Below are positions 17,074 to 26,800 of a stretch of DNA of 27,829 nt, piece by piece; positions within the stretch are counted from its first letter, which is position 1, and each line of letters starts with the position of its first letter. The notes beneath the pieces are model-generated. The model worked only from the letters and a program-made list of their open reading frames with translations. It did not search any database and was not told the origin of the DNA. Source of the stretch: Roseivirga sp. UBA6061 (GTDB lineage Bacteria > Bacteroidota > Bacteroidia > Cytophagales > Cyclobacteriaceae); the NCBI GenBank assembly GCA_002427745.1, contig DIYF01000129.1, forward strand, positions 1-27,829, in the 5' to 3' direction. The translations under genes were made by a program, and so were the position numbers.

Positions 17074-19032
17074 CTAGTCATTGTTGCCACCGGTAACACT
17101 CGCTATAATCTGATCGACATTATTGTAGCCGGGTGAAATACGCTGGGCTTTTTGAAGATACCTTAAACCTTCTGTCGAATTGCCCTCATTCAAAAAAGTA
17201 ATGCCGAGATAAAAATTGGCCTCTAGGCTTTGATCATCTATTTGCAATGAGCTTTGGAAATAGCTCTTGGCCACATCAATCTGACCGGCTTCCCCAAAGA
17301 TTTTGCCCAGCTGTAGGTAGGCATTGGCATGGTTGGGGTTGAGTTGTAAACAGTTTTCAAACGCCAGTCGGGCCTCTTCTTTCCGGCCGAGAAACCCAAG
17401 TGAGTACCCGAGCCCGTAATAGGAATCTGCATTTCCCAGGCCCTTGTCTATGGCCAGCTGGTAGTACTGTGCTGACAGTTGATAGCGCTGAGTTTCCTGA
17501 TAGGTGACTCCGAGGTTAAAATAAGCTTTACCATAATTGGGCTCAATGGAAATAGTCCTGAGCAGGGCCTCTTCTGCCAGGTCAAATTCCTGTGCGAAGA
17601 GGTGCAAGGTGCCTTTGTTGTTCCAGGCGTCAAGGTAGTCAGGGTAGATATCGGTGGCTTTGGTGAAATAAAAAGCGGCTTCGTCCTTCAGGTCCTCCCG
17701 TCTGTCTGTTTTGTATTTAAAGTACACCTCGGTGGCATAATTATGATTGGCTCTGGCGCTGGTAGGGAGGTGATATACATCAGCACTGAACAGGGTGTAA
17801 TTATCTCTCCAGTCGAGTTGGCGGATAAAGCTCATTACAGCAAAAATGGCAATCGGAAGGTAAGCGAGTTTTATCCATTGGTAAGAAAAGCGCTTTTGAA
17901 GCGTCATCAGGGATACCACCGTCAGAGCAATTCCGAGCGAAGGCGTGAACATGAGCCTTTCTCCGAAAATGGTACTGTTCAGAAAAATGACATTGGCAAC
18001 AGGGCTCACGGTAATGCCATAGAAAGCCAGGCCGAAAGCCCATAGCTTTCGCTTATACACTCCCCAAAGCGTAACACCGATCAATCCAGCGAAAAGCAGT
18101 ATCAACAAAATGCCTGTGCCGCTTGCCGGTTTTACAACGGGAAGATAATCGAAGGAATAGTCATGGAGCAGAGGGTAGGGGAAGAAGAGCTTTTTGAGTC
18201 CCATCAGCTGTACATTGAGAGCGCTGGCCAACTGGTCTCCATAGGCGGGGAGCTCAGTCAGAGGATTGTTAAGCTTACCAAAGACTCCGGGGTCAAGGGC
18301 AGGCATGGATGACATGACATTGTGACGAATGAGTAGCCATAAACCGGCAACGACCAGAAGGGGAGTATAGGCAACAAGTGCTTTTTTTATGGAATACTGA
18401 GGATAAAAAACGTAAACCAATACCGGAATCACTCCCAGGTAGGTAATGGTGCTTTCCTTGGAAAAAAGTCCCAGAAGGAGCATAAGACCTGATAACCCCA
18501 GTTGAATTGGCTTTTGCTCCTTCAGGTATCTGACAAAGTACAAGCAACAGACTATGCCAAAGGTCATGCCCAGCAACTCATCCAGGCTTTTGATATTGGC
18601 CACCACTTCTGTATGAATGGGCATAACCGCGAAAAAGAGAGCAGACCAAAAAGCCAGTCTTTCCGGCTGCGGTATGGGAAGAGACCTGATAAGGTGAAAT
18701 ATAGCCAGTACCAGGAGAGCATAAACCAATACATTCAGAATGTGCCCCGGAACCGGAGAGCCGGGAGCAATACTCTCGAAAACAGCAAAGACCGCCAGTG
18801 ATAAAGGTCTGTAGAGCCCGTCATTAAAATTGTTGATGCCGTTGCGGTAGTTGGTAGTGAAGATTTCACCTAAACCGTCAATGCCGGCCAGAACGTGTCT
18901 GTGCTCGGTGATTATGCCAAGGTCATCTACTGTATAGTGATGACCTACGGTCCAGCCGTAAACCAGCACCGGTACGATGAGAAGCAGCAGTTTTGCCTTG
19001 GTTCCGGAATAAAAATCGCTGGAGATTGACAT
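17074..19032 (-). CDS. TMTC-like polytopic glycosyltransferase with C-terminal TPRs (copy B, divergent motifs)
   Basis: 652 residues. Same plan as copies A and C: first-loop acidic pair (YTVDDLGI, D36/D37), GLYRPLSLAVFAVFE, HILNVLVY, LLGLFSKESTITYLG, FGERLMFTPSLGI, and LDWRDNYTLF before the TPR part. It has the longest TPR tail, about six units from residue ~440 (AWNNKGTLHLFAQEFDLAEE, AYFNLGVTYQETQRYQLSAQ, AYLQLGKIFGEAGQIDVAKS, ANFYLGITFLNEGNSTEGL). Odd point: the normally invariant HP...NIKGRD stretch here reads AVMPIHTEVVANIKSLDELL, with His replaced by Met and Gly-Arg by Ser-Leu. That suggests changed specificity or a helper role. The start is 3 bases after the GT9 stop, indicating a tight operon. 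Confidence 0.8.
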   Translation of the reverse strand: MSISSDFYSGTKAKLLLLIVPVLVYGWTVGHHYTVDDLGIITEHRHVLAGIDGLGEIFTTNYRNGINNFNDGLYRPLSLAVFAVFESIAPGSPVPGHILNVLVYALLVLAIFHLIRSLPIPQPERLAFWSALFFAVMPIHTEVVANIKSLDELLGMTFGIVCCLYFVRYLKEQKPIQLGLSGLMLLLGLFSKESTITYLGVIPVLVYVFYPQYSIKKALVAYTPLLVVAGLWLLIRHNVMSSMPALDPGVFGKLNNPLTELPAYGDQLASALNVQLMGLKKLFFPYPLLHDYSFDYLPVVKPASGTGILLILLFAGLIGVTLWGVYKRKLWAFGLAFYGITVSPVANVIFLNSTIFGERLMFTPSLGIALTVVSLMTLQKRFSYQWIKLAYLPIAIFAVMSFIRQLDWRDNYTLFSADVYHLPTSARANHNYATEVYFKYKTDRREDLKDEAAFYFTKATDIYPDYLDAWNNKGTLHLFAQEFDLAEEALLRTISIEPNYGKAYFNLGVTYQETQRYQLSAQYYQLAIDKGLGNADSYYGLGYSLGFLGRKEEARLAFENCLQLNPNHANAYLQLGKIFGEAGQIDVAKSYFQSSLQIDDQSLEANFYLGITFLNEGNSTEGLRYLQKAQRISPGYNNVDQIIASVTGGNND

Positions 19033-19035
19033 GGG

Positions 19036-20334
19036 TCAGGACTGTGTAGGAAAGTCTGGTTTGAAGTTAACGAAAATGGTTTCTTCTTCCACCTTTTCAG
19101 GCTGTGGCAGCAGGGACGTTTTATGATTCAGTATGCTGATGGCCTCGTCAAACACCTCATCTACCGTGATTTGTTTCATGCACTGGTTATCTCTGCAGGG
19201 CGAAAACCGGTGGTTGATTGCGTTGATACAGGGAGAGCAGGCCAGCGCTTTCCAGATGATATGAATATTTTTTCCAACAGGTCCGTAGAGCTGCGGGGTC
19301 TCTGGTCCGAAAAGCACAAGCACCTGCGTTTGGGTCATACTGGCAAAATGGGCGGGACCACTGTCATTTGTAATCAGCAAATCTGCCATATCAAACAGGT
19401 AGAGAAGCTCTTCCATGCTGGTTTTGCCAGCCATGGAAACCAGGCGTTCTGAAGAAATCTCTTGCTGAATTCTCTCTGCGTTGGGAGCTTCTTCTGCTGT
19501 TCCGGTCAGTACCAGCAGGGCCTCTGGTTGGGTCTCCAGCAACCTCCTGGTAAGTTCGGTGAACTTTTCCAGCTCCCATCTTCGCAATGGCAGCATATCG
19601 CTACTGTTGGTATTGACCAGTATCACCTGGGTATAGGGCCAGCCTTTTGCTTCGCTCTGTAGTTTTTGTTGAAATGTCAGAGCCTTGGAGCTATCGGCTT
19701 GAAATTTCGGGATATCAACAGGAAGTAGTCTCTTGTCCATTTTAGGAGCCGGTGTTTCCTGTTTCTCTTGAAAAAGGCAGGCGACCAGCAGAGCATAGGC
19801 CCTTGAAGTATGGAGGTAAGCATTGTGTTGCACCTCATGTGTCATCAGTTTTCCCCTGTAAGAATACTCACTGGTGTATCGGTGCAAGCCCACTCGCTGC
19901 CGAGCTCCACTCAGGTAGGCGAAAATAGCAGAGGCCCGGGAAAAGAACTCCATGTCTACGGTAGTGTCAATCCCCAACCTGCGCATACGGATCAGTGCTT
20001 TCAGAGAGCCAAGAGCGAAGGAGCTTAGATTGTTGTCTTTTATGGTGATGATGTTCTCATCCGGCAAGACGTTGATCAGATCGAGAATGGGGCGATTGGC
20101 TTCAAAAACACAGAAATAAACGTTCTCTTTGCCTATTTCATCAATGGCTCGTTTTATGGCGCTGTATGCGATTACTGTGGCTCCCTGTTCTATAAATTTG
20201 ATGAAGAGTATACGTTTTGGACGTTTGGGCGCAGGCTTTCCAAAAAGTAAGATAAGCTTTCTCCATAAGGTCAGAAGAAAGCAAAGCACCCGGCCTATAT
20301 TCACATCTACCCAGCGTACTGTTTCTATCTTCAT
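19036..20334 (-). CDS. GT9-family glycosyltransferase (ADP-heptose:LPS heptosyltransferase-like)
   Basis: 432 residues. Seen: KRILFIKFIEQGATVIAYSA (first Rossmann strand and loop, ~40-57), GARQRVGLH, ILVNTNSSDMLPLRRW, LLVLTGTAEEA, and the nucleotide-sugar signature ITNDSGPAHFASMTQTQVLVLFGP with NDSGPAH at 323-329. These are the hallmarks of GT9. A four-Cys cluster (C366, C369, C380, C385) after it is common in the family. A hydrophobic/basic N-terminal segment (VLCFLLTLWRKLILLFGK) may bind the inner membrane. By family it adds a heptose or other hexose to lipid A core or a lipid-linked glycan in the cytoplasm. Here it lies between two TMTC-like genes. Its ATG overlaps the upstream stop by one base (TAATG), so it is translated by re-initiation. 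Confidence 0.88.
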   Translation of the reverse strand: MKIETVRWVDVNIGRVLCFLLTLWRKLILLFGKPAPKRPKRILFIKFIEQGATVIAYSAIKRAIDEIGKENVYFCVFEANRPILDLINVLPDENIITIKDNNLSSFALGSLKALIRMRRLGIDTTVDMEFFSRASAIFAYLSGARQRVGLHRYTSEYSYRGKLMTHEVQHNAYLHTSRAYALLVACLFQEKQETPAPKMDKRLLPVDIPKFQADSSKALTFQQKLQSEAKGWPYTQVILVNTNSSDMLPLRRWELEKFTELTRRLLETQPEALLVLTGTAEEAPNAERIQQEISSERLVSMAGKTSMEELLYLFDMADLLITNDSGPAHFASMTQTQVLVLFGPETPQLYGPVGKNIHIIWKALACSPCINAINHRFSPCRDNQCMKQITVDEVFDEAISILNHKTSLLPQPEKVEEETIFVNFKPDFPTQS

Positions 20335-22208
20335 TATGGTCGCCTTGAGAGGTTTTCGTAAGGTACAGCCTTATCGGGTTCTCCATTCTGGCGGTATGCC
20401 AGTGCCAGGTTCTTTGCTGTATTTCTGTTGTTCGGGTCGAGTTGAAGTCCCTGGAGATACCAGTTGATAGCTGCAGCAAGGTCTCCCTGATTATGATGGA
20501 TCAGCCCCATGTTGGACACAATATTGGCATCACTGGGAGCCAGGTCATAGGCCCGCTGAAAGTTTACCCTGGCAGAGTCGTACTGGGTAATTCCAAAGTA
20601 GTGTACCCCGATATTGTTCCAGGCATTGGCATAAGAAGGGGAGATGCTCACGGTTTTTCTGAAAGTAGCCAGTGCGTTGTCAGTAGCTCCCAATTGATTG
20701 TATACCACTCCCATATTATACCAGCTTTCAAAATTGTCATCCAGAATTTCCACGCTCTTCCGGTAGCAGCGAAGTGCTTCATTAAAAAGTGATTGTCTTT
20801 CGGAAGGATACTGACTGGCCTCGGCCTGCAGGCGATAGCTTGTGCCTAGGGCAGACCAGGTGCGTGTGCTATTGGGTGCAGATACCACACCAGATTCATA
20901 AAGGCTCAGATTATCTTTCCAAACCGTGTTACGGCTCATCGTTTTCACAGAAAAGAGTAAAAGCACTATGCCAATGGGAATAACGAAAGGTTTCTTTCTT
21001 ATGAGAACCAGGCTTGTGAGCTCTGATTTGTTCAACCTGGCTATCAGCAATACCAGTATCATGGCAAAGCCCAGGGAAGGGGTAAACAAAAAGCGCTCAC
21101 CCATGGTCGCTCCCAACATGATAAAGATGTTGGACACAATAGACATGGTGATCAGAAAAAACAGGATTCCCCAGGCCAGCGGGTCTTTCTTTATAAACAA
21201 TCTGATAGACGCCAGGCCAAGTCCCAGAAAAAGAATAATTGAAAGAAGGGCTTCCCAACTGCCTGGTCCCACAACGGGTATTTGATTAAAAGAATAATCC
21301 CAGGAAAGCGGATGTGGTAAGAACAGTAGTTTTACATACATGCCCATAATCATCACAGCGGTGGCGAGTCTGTCTGTTTCTGTAGTAGCCGCAGCCAGAC
21401 CGTTGTTGACGATCTGCATGTCTTCATCAAATGTGAGTCCATTAAGCACGGATAACCGGATAAGCAAATATAGGCCTAAGATTCCGGCATACATTCCTGT
21501 CTGTACAGCAATAGTTTTCCACTTCCAGTCGCTGAACATCCAAAGTGTCAAAGGAATGACCGCCAGAAATGTTACTGCCATTTCTTTGCAGAGCAGCGCT
21601 GCAAAATAGGAGAGCCCTGACCAGATAAGTTGTTTCCTGTCACGGTTGTCGACATATTTCATCAGGAAATACAGAGACCCGATGGCAAAGAGAAAATGAA
21701 GAATATCGTCCCTCCCTTTGATATTGGCTACTGCTTCGGTATGTACCGGGTGGACCATAAACAGTAGGGCAATGAGTATAGGCACCCATACATTGGCCTC
21801 CTTGAAAAACAGCTCCATGAGCCTGAATACCAGAAAGCCGCAGCAGGCATAGAGCAAAAGGTTAATCAGATGACCGACAGCGGGAACATTGCCAAAAACA
21901 GCGTGTTCCGTTGCAAAAGCAATCAACACCAACGGACGATAGGATTGGTCATTCGTGCCATTGAACCCTGTGATAAACCCATTACTCAGGATATCGCCAA
22001 AGCCGGCAAAGCCATTCTGTACGAACTGGTTTTTCAGGAAAACAACATCATCGTCCAATGCATAATTATGCCCAAGAGTATTGCCATACAAGACAAAAGC
22101 TACAGAGAGGAAAAGCAGCATCATTTTCCATTTTCCCTTGTCAGATCCCGGTTGAGGAACTTTTTGGGAGGAAATCTTTGGCCCTCTTGATTTTTTCTTT
22201 TTTGACAT
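20334..22208 (-). CDS. TMTC-like polytopic glycosyltransferase with C-terminal TPRs (copy C, most canonical)
   Basis: 624 residues. A Lys-rich cytoplasmic N-terminus (MSKKKKSRGPK) precedes the first helix. The canonical TMTC-type segments are all present: YALDDDVVFLKNQF (D52/D53), QSYRPLVLIAFATEHAVFG, GHLINLLLY, LLFMVHPVHTEAVANIKGR followed by DDIL, AALLCKEMAVTF, GERFLFTPSLGF, and TVWKDNLSLYESGVVSAPNS at the switch from membrane to TPR part. About four TPRs follow, well formed (AWNNIGVHYFGITQYDSARV, VSNMGLIHHNQGDLAAAINW, AKNLALAYRQNGEPDKAV). It is first gene of the minus operon, 59 bases from the divergent SGNH gene. By family it is a GT-C enzyme using a polyprenyl-P-sugar; protein O-mannosylation is the best-known activity of the relatives. 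Acceptor unproven. Confidence 0.83.
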   Translation of the reverse strand: MSKKKKSRGPKISSQKVPQPGSDKGKWKMMLLFLSVAFVLYGNTLGHNYALDDDVVFLKNQFVQNGFAGFGDILSNGFITGFNGTNDQSYRPLVLIAFATEHAVFGNVPAVGHLINLLLYACCGFLVFRLMELFFKEANVWVPILIALLFMVHPVHTEAVANIKGRDDILHFLFAIGSLYFLMKYVDNRDRKQLIWSGLSYFAALLCKEMAVTFLAVIPLTLWMFSDWKWKTIAVQTGMYAGILGLYLLIRLSVLNGLTFDEDMQIVNNGLAAATTETDRLATAVMIMGMYVKLLFLPHPLSWDYSFNQIPVVGPGSWEALLSIILFLGLGLASIRLFIKKDPLAWGILFFLITMSIVSNIFIMLGATMGERFLFTPSLGFAMILVLLIARLNKSELTSLVLIRKKPFVIPIGIVLLLFSVKTMSRNTVWKDNLSLYESGVVSAPNSTRTWSALGTSYRLQAEASQYPSERQSLFNEALRCYRKSVEILDDNFESWYNMGVVYNQLGATDNALATFRKTVSISPSYANAWNNIGVHYFGITQYDSARVNFQRAYDLAPSDANIVSNMGLIHHNQGDLAAAINWYLQGLQLDPNNRNTAKNLALAYRQNGEPDKAVPYENLSRRP

Positions 22209-22276
22209 GCTGTTTTGGAGGGGGGTAAATATAGGATTTTAAACCAGTATATTGGCGGCTAATTGTAGTGGCAGGT
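22209..22276. promoter_or_regulatory. Short divergent promoter region
   Basis: This AT-rich spacer separates the minus operon from the SGNH gene. A TATATTTA (minus strand, 22226-22233) and a TATATTGG (plus strand, 22248-22255) both resemble the Bacteroidota -7 box TAnnTTTG, but no good -33 partner is clear. Shared control of the two units is plausible from the spacing alone. Confidence 0.35.
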
Positions 22277-23512
22277 ATGACTTCAGAAAAAACTAAGAAT
22301 AGTAAAGTTAAGGGGGGTAATAATGAAAAACCGTCTGAGAAGAAGTCGGGTAAGTGGAGCGGCCTGCTCGTATCTCTTGTGATTTTTCTTGTGCTTCAGG
22401 AAGTGGTTTTGCGTATGGCTTTCCCTTTACCTGAACTGAGCAATTTTAACCGAATCAACTACCAGATTCTTGATCCCATTGGTGCAGATGGCCCCGGTTA
22501 TTTGCGCAATATCAAAATGACCTGGAGCTCTTCGCTGGATACCAGTGAAGCTTTTGTACATGACTTCAACCGATATGGTTATCGGGATAAGGAGTGGAAG
22601 ATAGATAAGGACAAGCGAAAGCGAATCTTCTTTGTAGGAGACAGTTTCGTGGAAGGTATGATGGCACCTCAAAACGGGCGAATTACCGATAGCTTTTTGA
22701 GCGCAGCCGAGGCGAATGGTGAATCCTACGATGTTTTCAATTGTGGGATGATGGGCATAGGGCTCAACGAATACATCAAGTTTCTGGTAGATGCTGTACC
22801 TGTGTTTAAACCAGACGAGGTCTTTTTGGTGCTTTACGCCAATGATATTCCTTTCCAAAGAGCCTACCAGCCATCTAAGCCTCTGACTCCTGAGTATCAC
22901 AGCCCATGGAAACCCAGAGTGCTGGAGGTGATCAGTCAAATGGGCACTAAGGCCCCTATACCTTTTGCCTGGAACAGGGAAGTGAGACCTTTTCATGAGC
23001 CTGTTCCCGCACCCGGAAATCCCTGGACCTACAACTCTCCTCAGCTGAGCAAGCAGGTGTCACAGAGGATCGCCAGAGAGATGAGACTTGGCAAATTCAA
23101 CTTCTTTCGTACCAACTGGATACTGGAAGAAGAGAAATTTCTGAAAGCGACTCCTGACATCAGTGATAAGCTCAGGTTTATTCGCGATTTCCTGGCTCAA
23201 CAACAGGCGAAACTGACCGTGTTTTATATCCCTAGCAGAAGTCAGATTACGGATTTTTACTATCAGTTTGAACGGCAGGCCTGCTTGGTCAACTGCCCGG
23301 ATTATCTTTCACTCACAGGGGAAACCTATCAGCTCCACAGGAGAGTTCTCGCTCAGGAAAGTCAACAACTGGGGTTCCCTTTTTACGACCTGACTGAGCC
23401 TGTGAAAAGAGAGGAGGATCAGCGCAATCATCTCTACTGGGACTTCGATGATCATATGCGTGCCAGGGGCTACGAGATGCTTGGTAATCTCATTTACAAT
23501 AGCTGGAAGTAG
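22277..23512 (+). CDS. Membrane-anchored SGNH/GDSL-type hydrolase
   Basis: 411 residues from ATG 22277; a GTG three codons upstream (22268) is possible. Seen: a Lys-rich cytoplasmic tail, one N-terminal membrane helix (GLLVSLVIFLVLQEVVLRMAF), then an extracytoplasmic domain. Block I is FFVGDSFVEG (nucleophile Ser); an Asn-Asp block is LVLYANDIPF; the last block is WDFDDHMRARGYEMLG with a D-x-H catalytic pair. This is the anchored SGNH type found beside glycan loci, where relatives remove or transfer O-acetyl groups on polysaccharides. It lies between the TMTC/GT9 operon and the giant adhesin, so acetyl or other ester editing of the locus glycan is the favoured role (inference). A carboxylesterase of unrelated function cannot be excluded. 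Confidence 0.8.
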   Translation: MTSEKTKNSKVKGGNNEKPSEKKSGKWSGLLVSLVIFLVLQEVVLRMAFPLPELSNFNRINYQILDPIGADGPGYLRNIKMTWSSSLDTSEAFVHDFNRYGYRDKEWKIDKDKRKRIFFVGDSFVEGMMAPQNGRITDSFLSAAEANGESYDVFNCGMMGIGLNEYIKFLVDAVPVFKPDEVFLVLYANDIPFQRAYQPSKPLTPEYHSPWKPRVLEVISQMGTKAPIPFAWNREVRPFHEPVPAPGNPWTYNSPQLSKQVSQRIAREMRLGKFNFFRTNWILEEEKFLKATPDISDKLRFIRDFLAQQQAKLTVFYIPSRSQITDFYYQFERQACLVNCPDYLSLTGETYQLHRRVLAQESQQLGFPFYDLTEPVKREEDQRNHLYWDFDDHMRARGYEMLGNLIYNSWK

Positions 23513-23691
23513 TTCCGAACAAAAATAATCGGGATTCTTCACAATAATTTAACGCTGATCAAAACCATTGCCGAACTAAATCAGATTTAGATTTGCAGGT
23601 AGAGAATTGTGCTATTCTGAGTCTGGATGGTATAAGTTAAAGCTGGTTATTAAGGAGGCTATTCGGAGATCTGCATAGAGCCTTTTAGAAA

Positions 23692-23722
23692 GTTGTAATC
23701 ACCATTAAGCAAGTGTATTTTG
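23692..23722 (+). promoter_or_regulatory. Candidate Bacteroidota-type promoter for the adhesin
   Basis: GTTG at 23692-23695 and TATTTTG at 23716-23722 have a 20-base spacer, close to the Bacteroidota pattern TTTG-N19-TAnnTTTG. The predicted transcript start, near 23729, would leave a leader of about 140 bases before ATG 23869. Confidence 0.4.
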
Positions 23723-23750
23723 TAAGCTTAATACACCATTGCTATTTTTC
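23708..23750 (+). terminator. AT-rich hairpin followed by a T tract
   Basis: AGCAA plus GTGTATT (23708-23719) pairs with AATACAC and TTGCT (23730-23743) with a 2-base bulge. ATTTTTCT follows. It could end transcripts from the SGNH gene. It overlaps the candidate adhesin promoter, so it may insulate the adhesin gene from read-through. Confidence 0.45.
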
Positions 23751-23868
23751 TATGTCGAACCTTTCATCCTCATCAGACATTCCTTCTGTTCCCGGAAGGA
23801 GAAAACTTCTGACGGTATTCTGTTTATCCAATACCTTCCCTGTTCTTGTATCAAACTCTAAAGAGACA

Positions 23869-26800
23869 ATGAGAGTCCGTAAATTTTTGCCAAAACTATT
23901 TTTGGTGATTCTCACTTGTGGCTTGCTGACGCAATTTAGTCAAAGTTCAAAGGCAGCTACAATTACGGTCACAAACACACTTGGTAGTGGCGCAGGTAGT
24001 TTACACCAGGCAATTCTTACTGCTAACAGTACGGCTGGTGATGACCAGATTGTTTTTACATCTGGTATGGCGGGAGGAACTATTGGCTTTGATACATCCT
24101 TAGGTTTAATTACCAGTGCCAATGGAGCAATTTCCATCAATGGAGATGCTAACGGAGATGGTGTTGCTGATATCACGGTTGATGGTACAGGAACGGATGT
24201 TTTTCTTGTGTACAATGCTTCTGTAGATGTTGTTGTAGAAAACCTGATCATTAAGAATTTCAGTTATACGGGTTCAACGCAAATAGGGAATGTGTTGCAT
24301 CAGCAAGGAACTACTGGGACGCTGACAGTAAGAAACTGTACCATACATAACAATTCGACAACGAATACTCACGGGATTGTACATGTTCGGAATGCCGCAG
24401 ACGGAACCATTAGTAATTCCCTGTTTTATGAAAATACAATTTCGGCAAATAATACTAATGGAGCTGGAGGTACAATTTATGTAGCTACTTCAAACTCAAC
24501 CGTGGATGTGATCAATTGTACCATTACTGACAATTCAGTGACGAATTCTGGTACCGGAGGTGCTTTTGGAGCTGGTGTTTTTAGCGTTTCTTCTGCTACA
24601 GTTAATTTCAAAAATAGCATTGCAACGAATAATTCAGCCACAGATGGTGGGGATATTGATACATCACTTTCAGGTAGCGTAGTACAAACCACTAGTATTG
24701 ATGGAACAGCGGTACTTTTTTCGGATGCAGCTGGTGATGATTATAGTCTGGCTGCCGGAGCATCCAATGCAATAGATATGGGGACCAATTCCGCTGCTTC
24801 AGGTATCACACTTGACCTTGCAGGGAACTCCAGAATTAACGGAACAGTAGATATTGGAGCTTATGAGTTAACAGCTGCTGACCCTCTATCAGCATCAATT
24901 GGTACGCCCACGGATGTTTCATGTAATGGACAGTCAGATGGTGCATTAACAGCCTCTGCATCAGATGGTACAGCACCTTACACCTACAGCTGGAATAACG
25001 GCCAGACCGTGGCCGCTATTAGCAGTTTGCCGGCAGGTACCTACACGGTTACGGTTACAGATGCCGTGGGAAATACTACTACTCAAAGTGCATCGGTATC
25101 AGAACCCTCGGCCCTGGGAACTTCTATTACAGATCAAAGCGATCCTACCACCATCGGAGGTTCTGATGGCTCTCTTACAGCGGCTGGTTCAGGTGGGACA
25201 GCACCTTATACCTACAGTTGGAACAATGGACAAACGGTAGCAGCAATTAGCGGGTTGTCGGCAGGTACCTACACGGTTTCAGTTACGGACGCCAATGGTT
25301 GTGGTCCGGATGTACAACAGGCCACACTTTCTGATCCGCCTATCTCATTAATGATCAGTGAATTTATAGCTAATCCATTTGGCTCAGAAAGTACTTCAGA
25401 GTGGGTGGAAATCCATAACTACGGTAGTTCCGGTATAGATATCAACGGATTCAAATTGAAGGATGAGGACTCCGATGACGATGTGATCACTTCGACCTCT
25501 ACTACCATACCGGCAGGAGGTTATGTGATTGTAGCGAAGAATAAGTCAAACTTTGAGAGTATTTGGTTCGGAGGTAACGCAGTAAGCAATGTACTGGAAG
25601 TGAGCGGCCTGACCATGTCTAATACTACAGATGAGTTGATTTTGACTGATGCCAGTGATAATGTGATCTGGTCATTGGCCTATGCCGATGATGAGTCAGA
25701 AGGAAAGGCCACCTGGATATCTACAGCTACCAATACCCCTACCACATGGGGTTCTAAAGCTTCTCCTGGTATAGTGCGCGATGGTAATGATGTTTCAGGT
25801 TCTACAGGTTATGAAAAGAATAATGCGACCGCTGACCCCCTGGCTTTCACCAATACAGATGGTGACACAGGAAGTCCGTTGAATGGCACTGTTCTGTTCG
25901 CTAACAGTGCTATTAATAATAATGTGAGTTGTAACGGCCTTTCAGATGGTAGTTTAACAGCTTCAGCTCTAGGAGGGGTAAGCCCCCATACCTACAGCTG
26001 GAACAACGGAGCCACAACAGCTACTACGAATTCACTGGTAGCTTTTAGCTATACAGTTACTGTTACAGACGCTAATGGACTGACCGCCACATCTTCAAGT
26101 ACTGTTACAGAACCCGATGCTCTGGTTGCAAATGCCAGTACGGCATCTAATGTAAGTTGCAATGGAGGTTCGGACGGAAGTGTCACGGCAGCTCCGACAG
26201 GAGGAACCAGTCCTTATACTTATACATGGAATACGGGGGATACCCAAGCAACAGATACCGGACTTCCTGCCGGTACTTACACTATCACAGTTACAGATGC
26301 TAATGGCTGTACTGCTACGGGCCAGAGTACGGTAACAGAACCCGATGCTCTGGTTGCAAATGCCAGTACGGCATCTAATGTAAGTTGCAATGGAGGCTCT
26401 GACGGTAGTGTAACAGCCGCTCCAACGGGGGGAACCAGTCCTTATACTTATACATGGAATACCGGGGATACCCAGGCAACGGATACCGGTTTGCCTGCAG
26501 GTACATATACCATAACCGTCACAGACGCTAATGGCTGTACTGCTACGGGAACAGCATCAACTACAGAGCCTACAGCACTAAGTGCTGGTACTGTTACTGA
26601 TTCGAACGTAAGCGTTAATGGACTTACCGATGGGCAAGCTACTGCCAGTGCATCAGGAGGAACAGCACCTTATACCTATAGCTGGAATAATGGGCAAACA
26701 ACAGCAACCATCACTGGTCTGCCCGCAGGTACATTTACAGTATCGGTCACTGATAACAATGGTTGTGGTCCTGCAACAGATGAGGTAACGATCACAGAAC

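Larger units (their letters stand above)
23513..23868. other. Adhesin leader and upstream intergenic region
   Basis: This 356-bp AT-rich stretch separates the SGNH stop from the adhesin start. It contains a plausible promoter (23692-23722) and an overlapping AT-rich hairpin (23708-23750). The adhesin frame is open from ATG 23752, but those 39 codons do not resemble a leader. The signal peptide starts at ATG 23869. I see no other gene. Confidence 0.5.

Noticed and set aside
17479..18045. 188-codon plus-strand frame opposite TMTC-like copy B
   Set aside because: It mirrors a gene with strong family evidence (membrane segments and TPRs) on the other strand.
22427..22996. 189-codon minus-strand frame opposite the SGNH gene
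   Set aside because: The plus-strand gene has intact SGNH blocks; the minus frame has no domain features.
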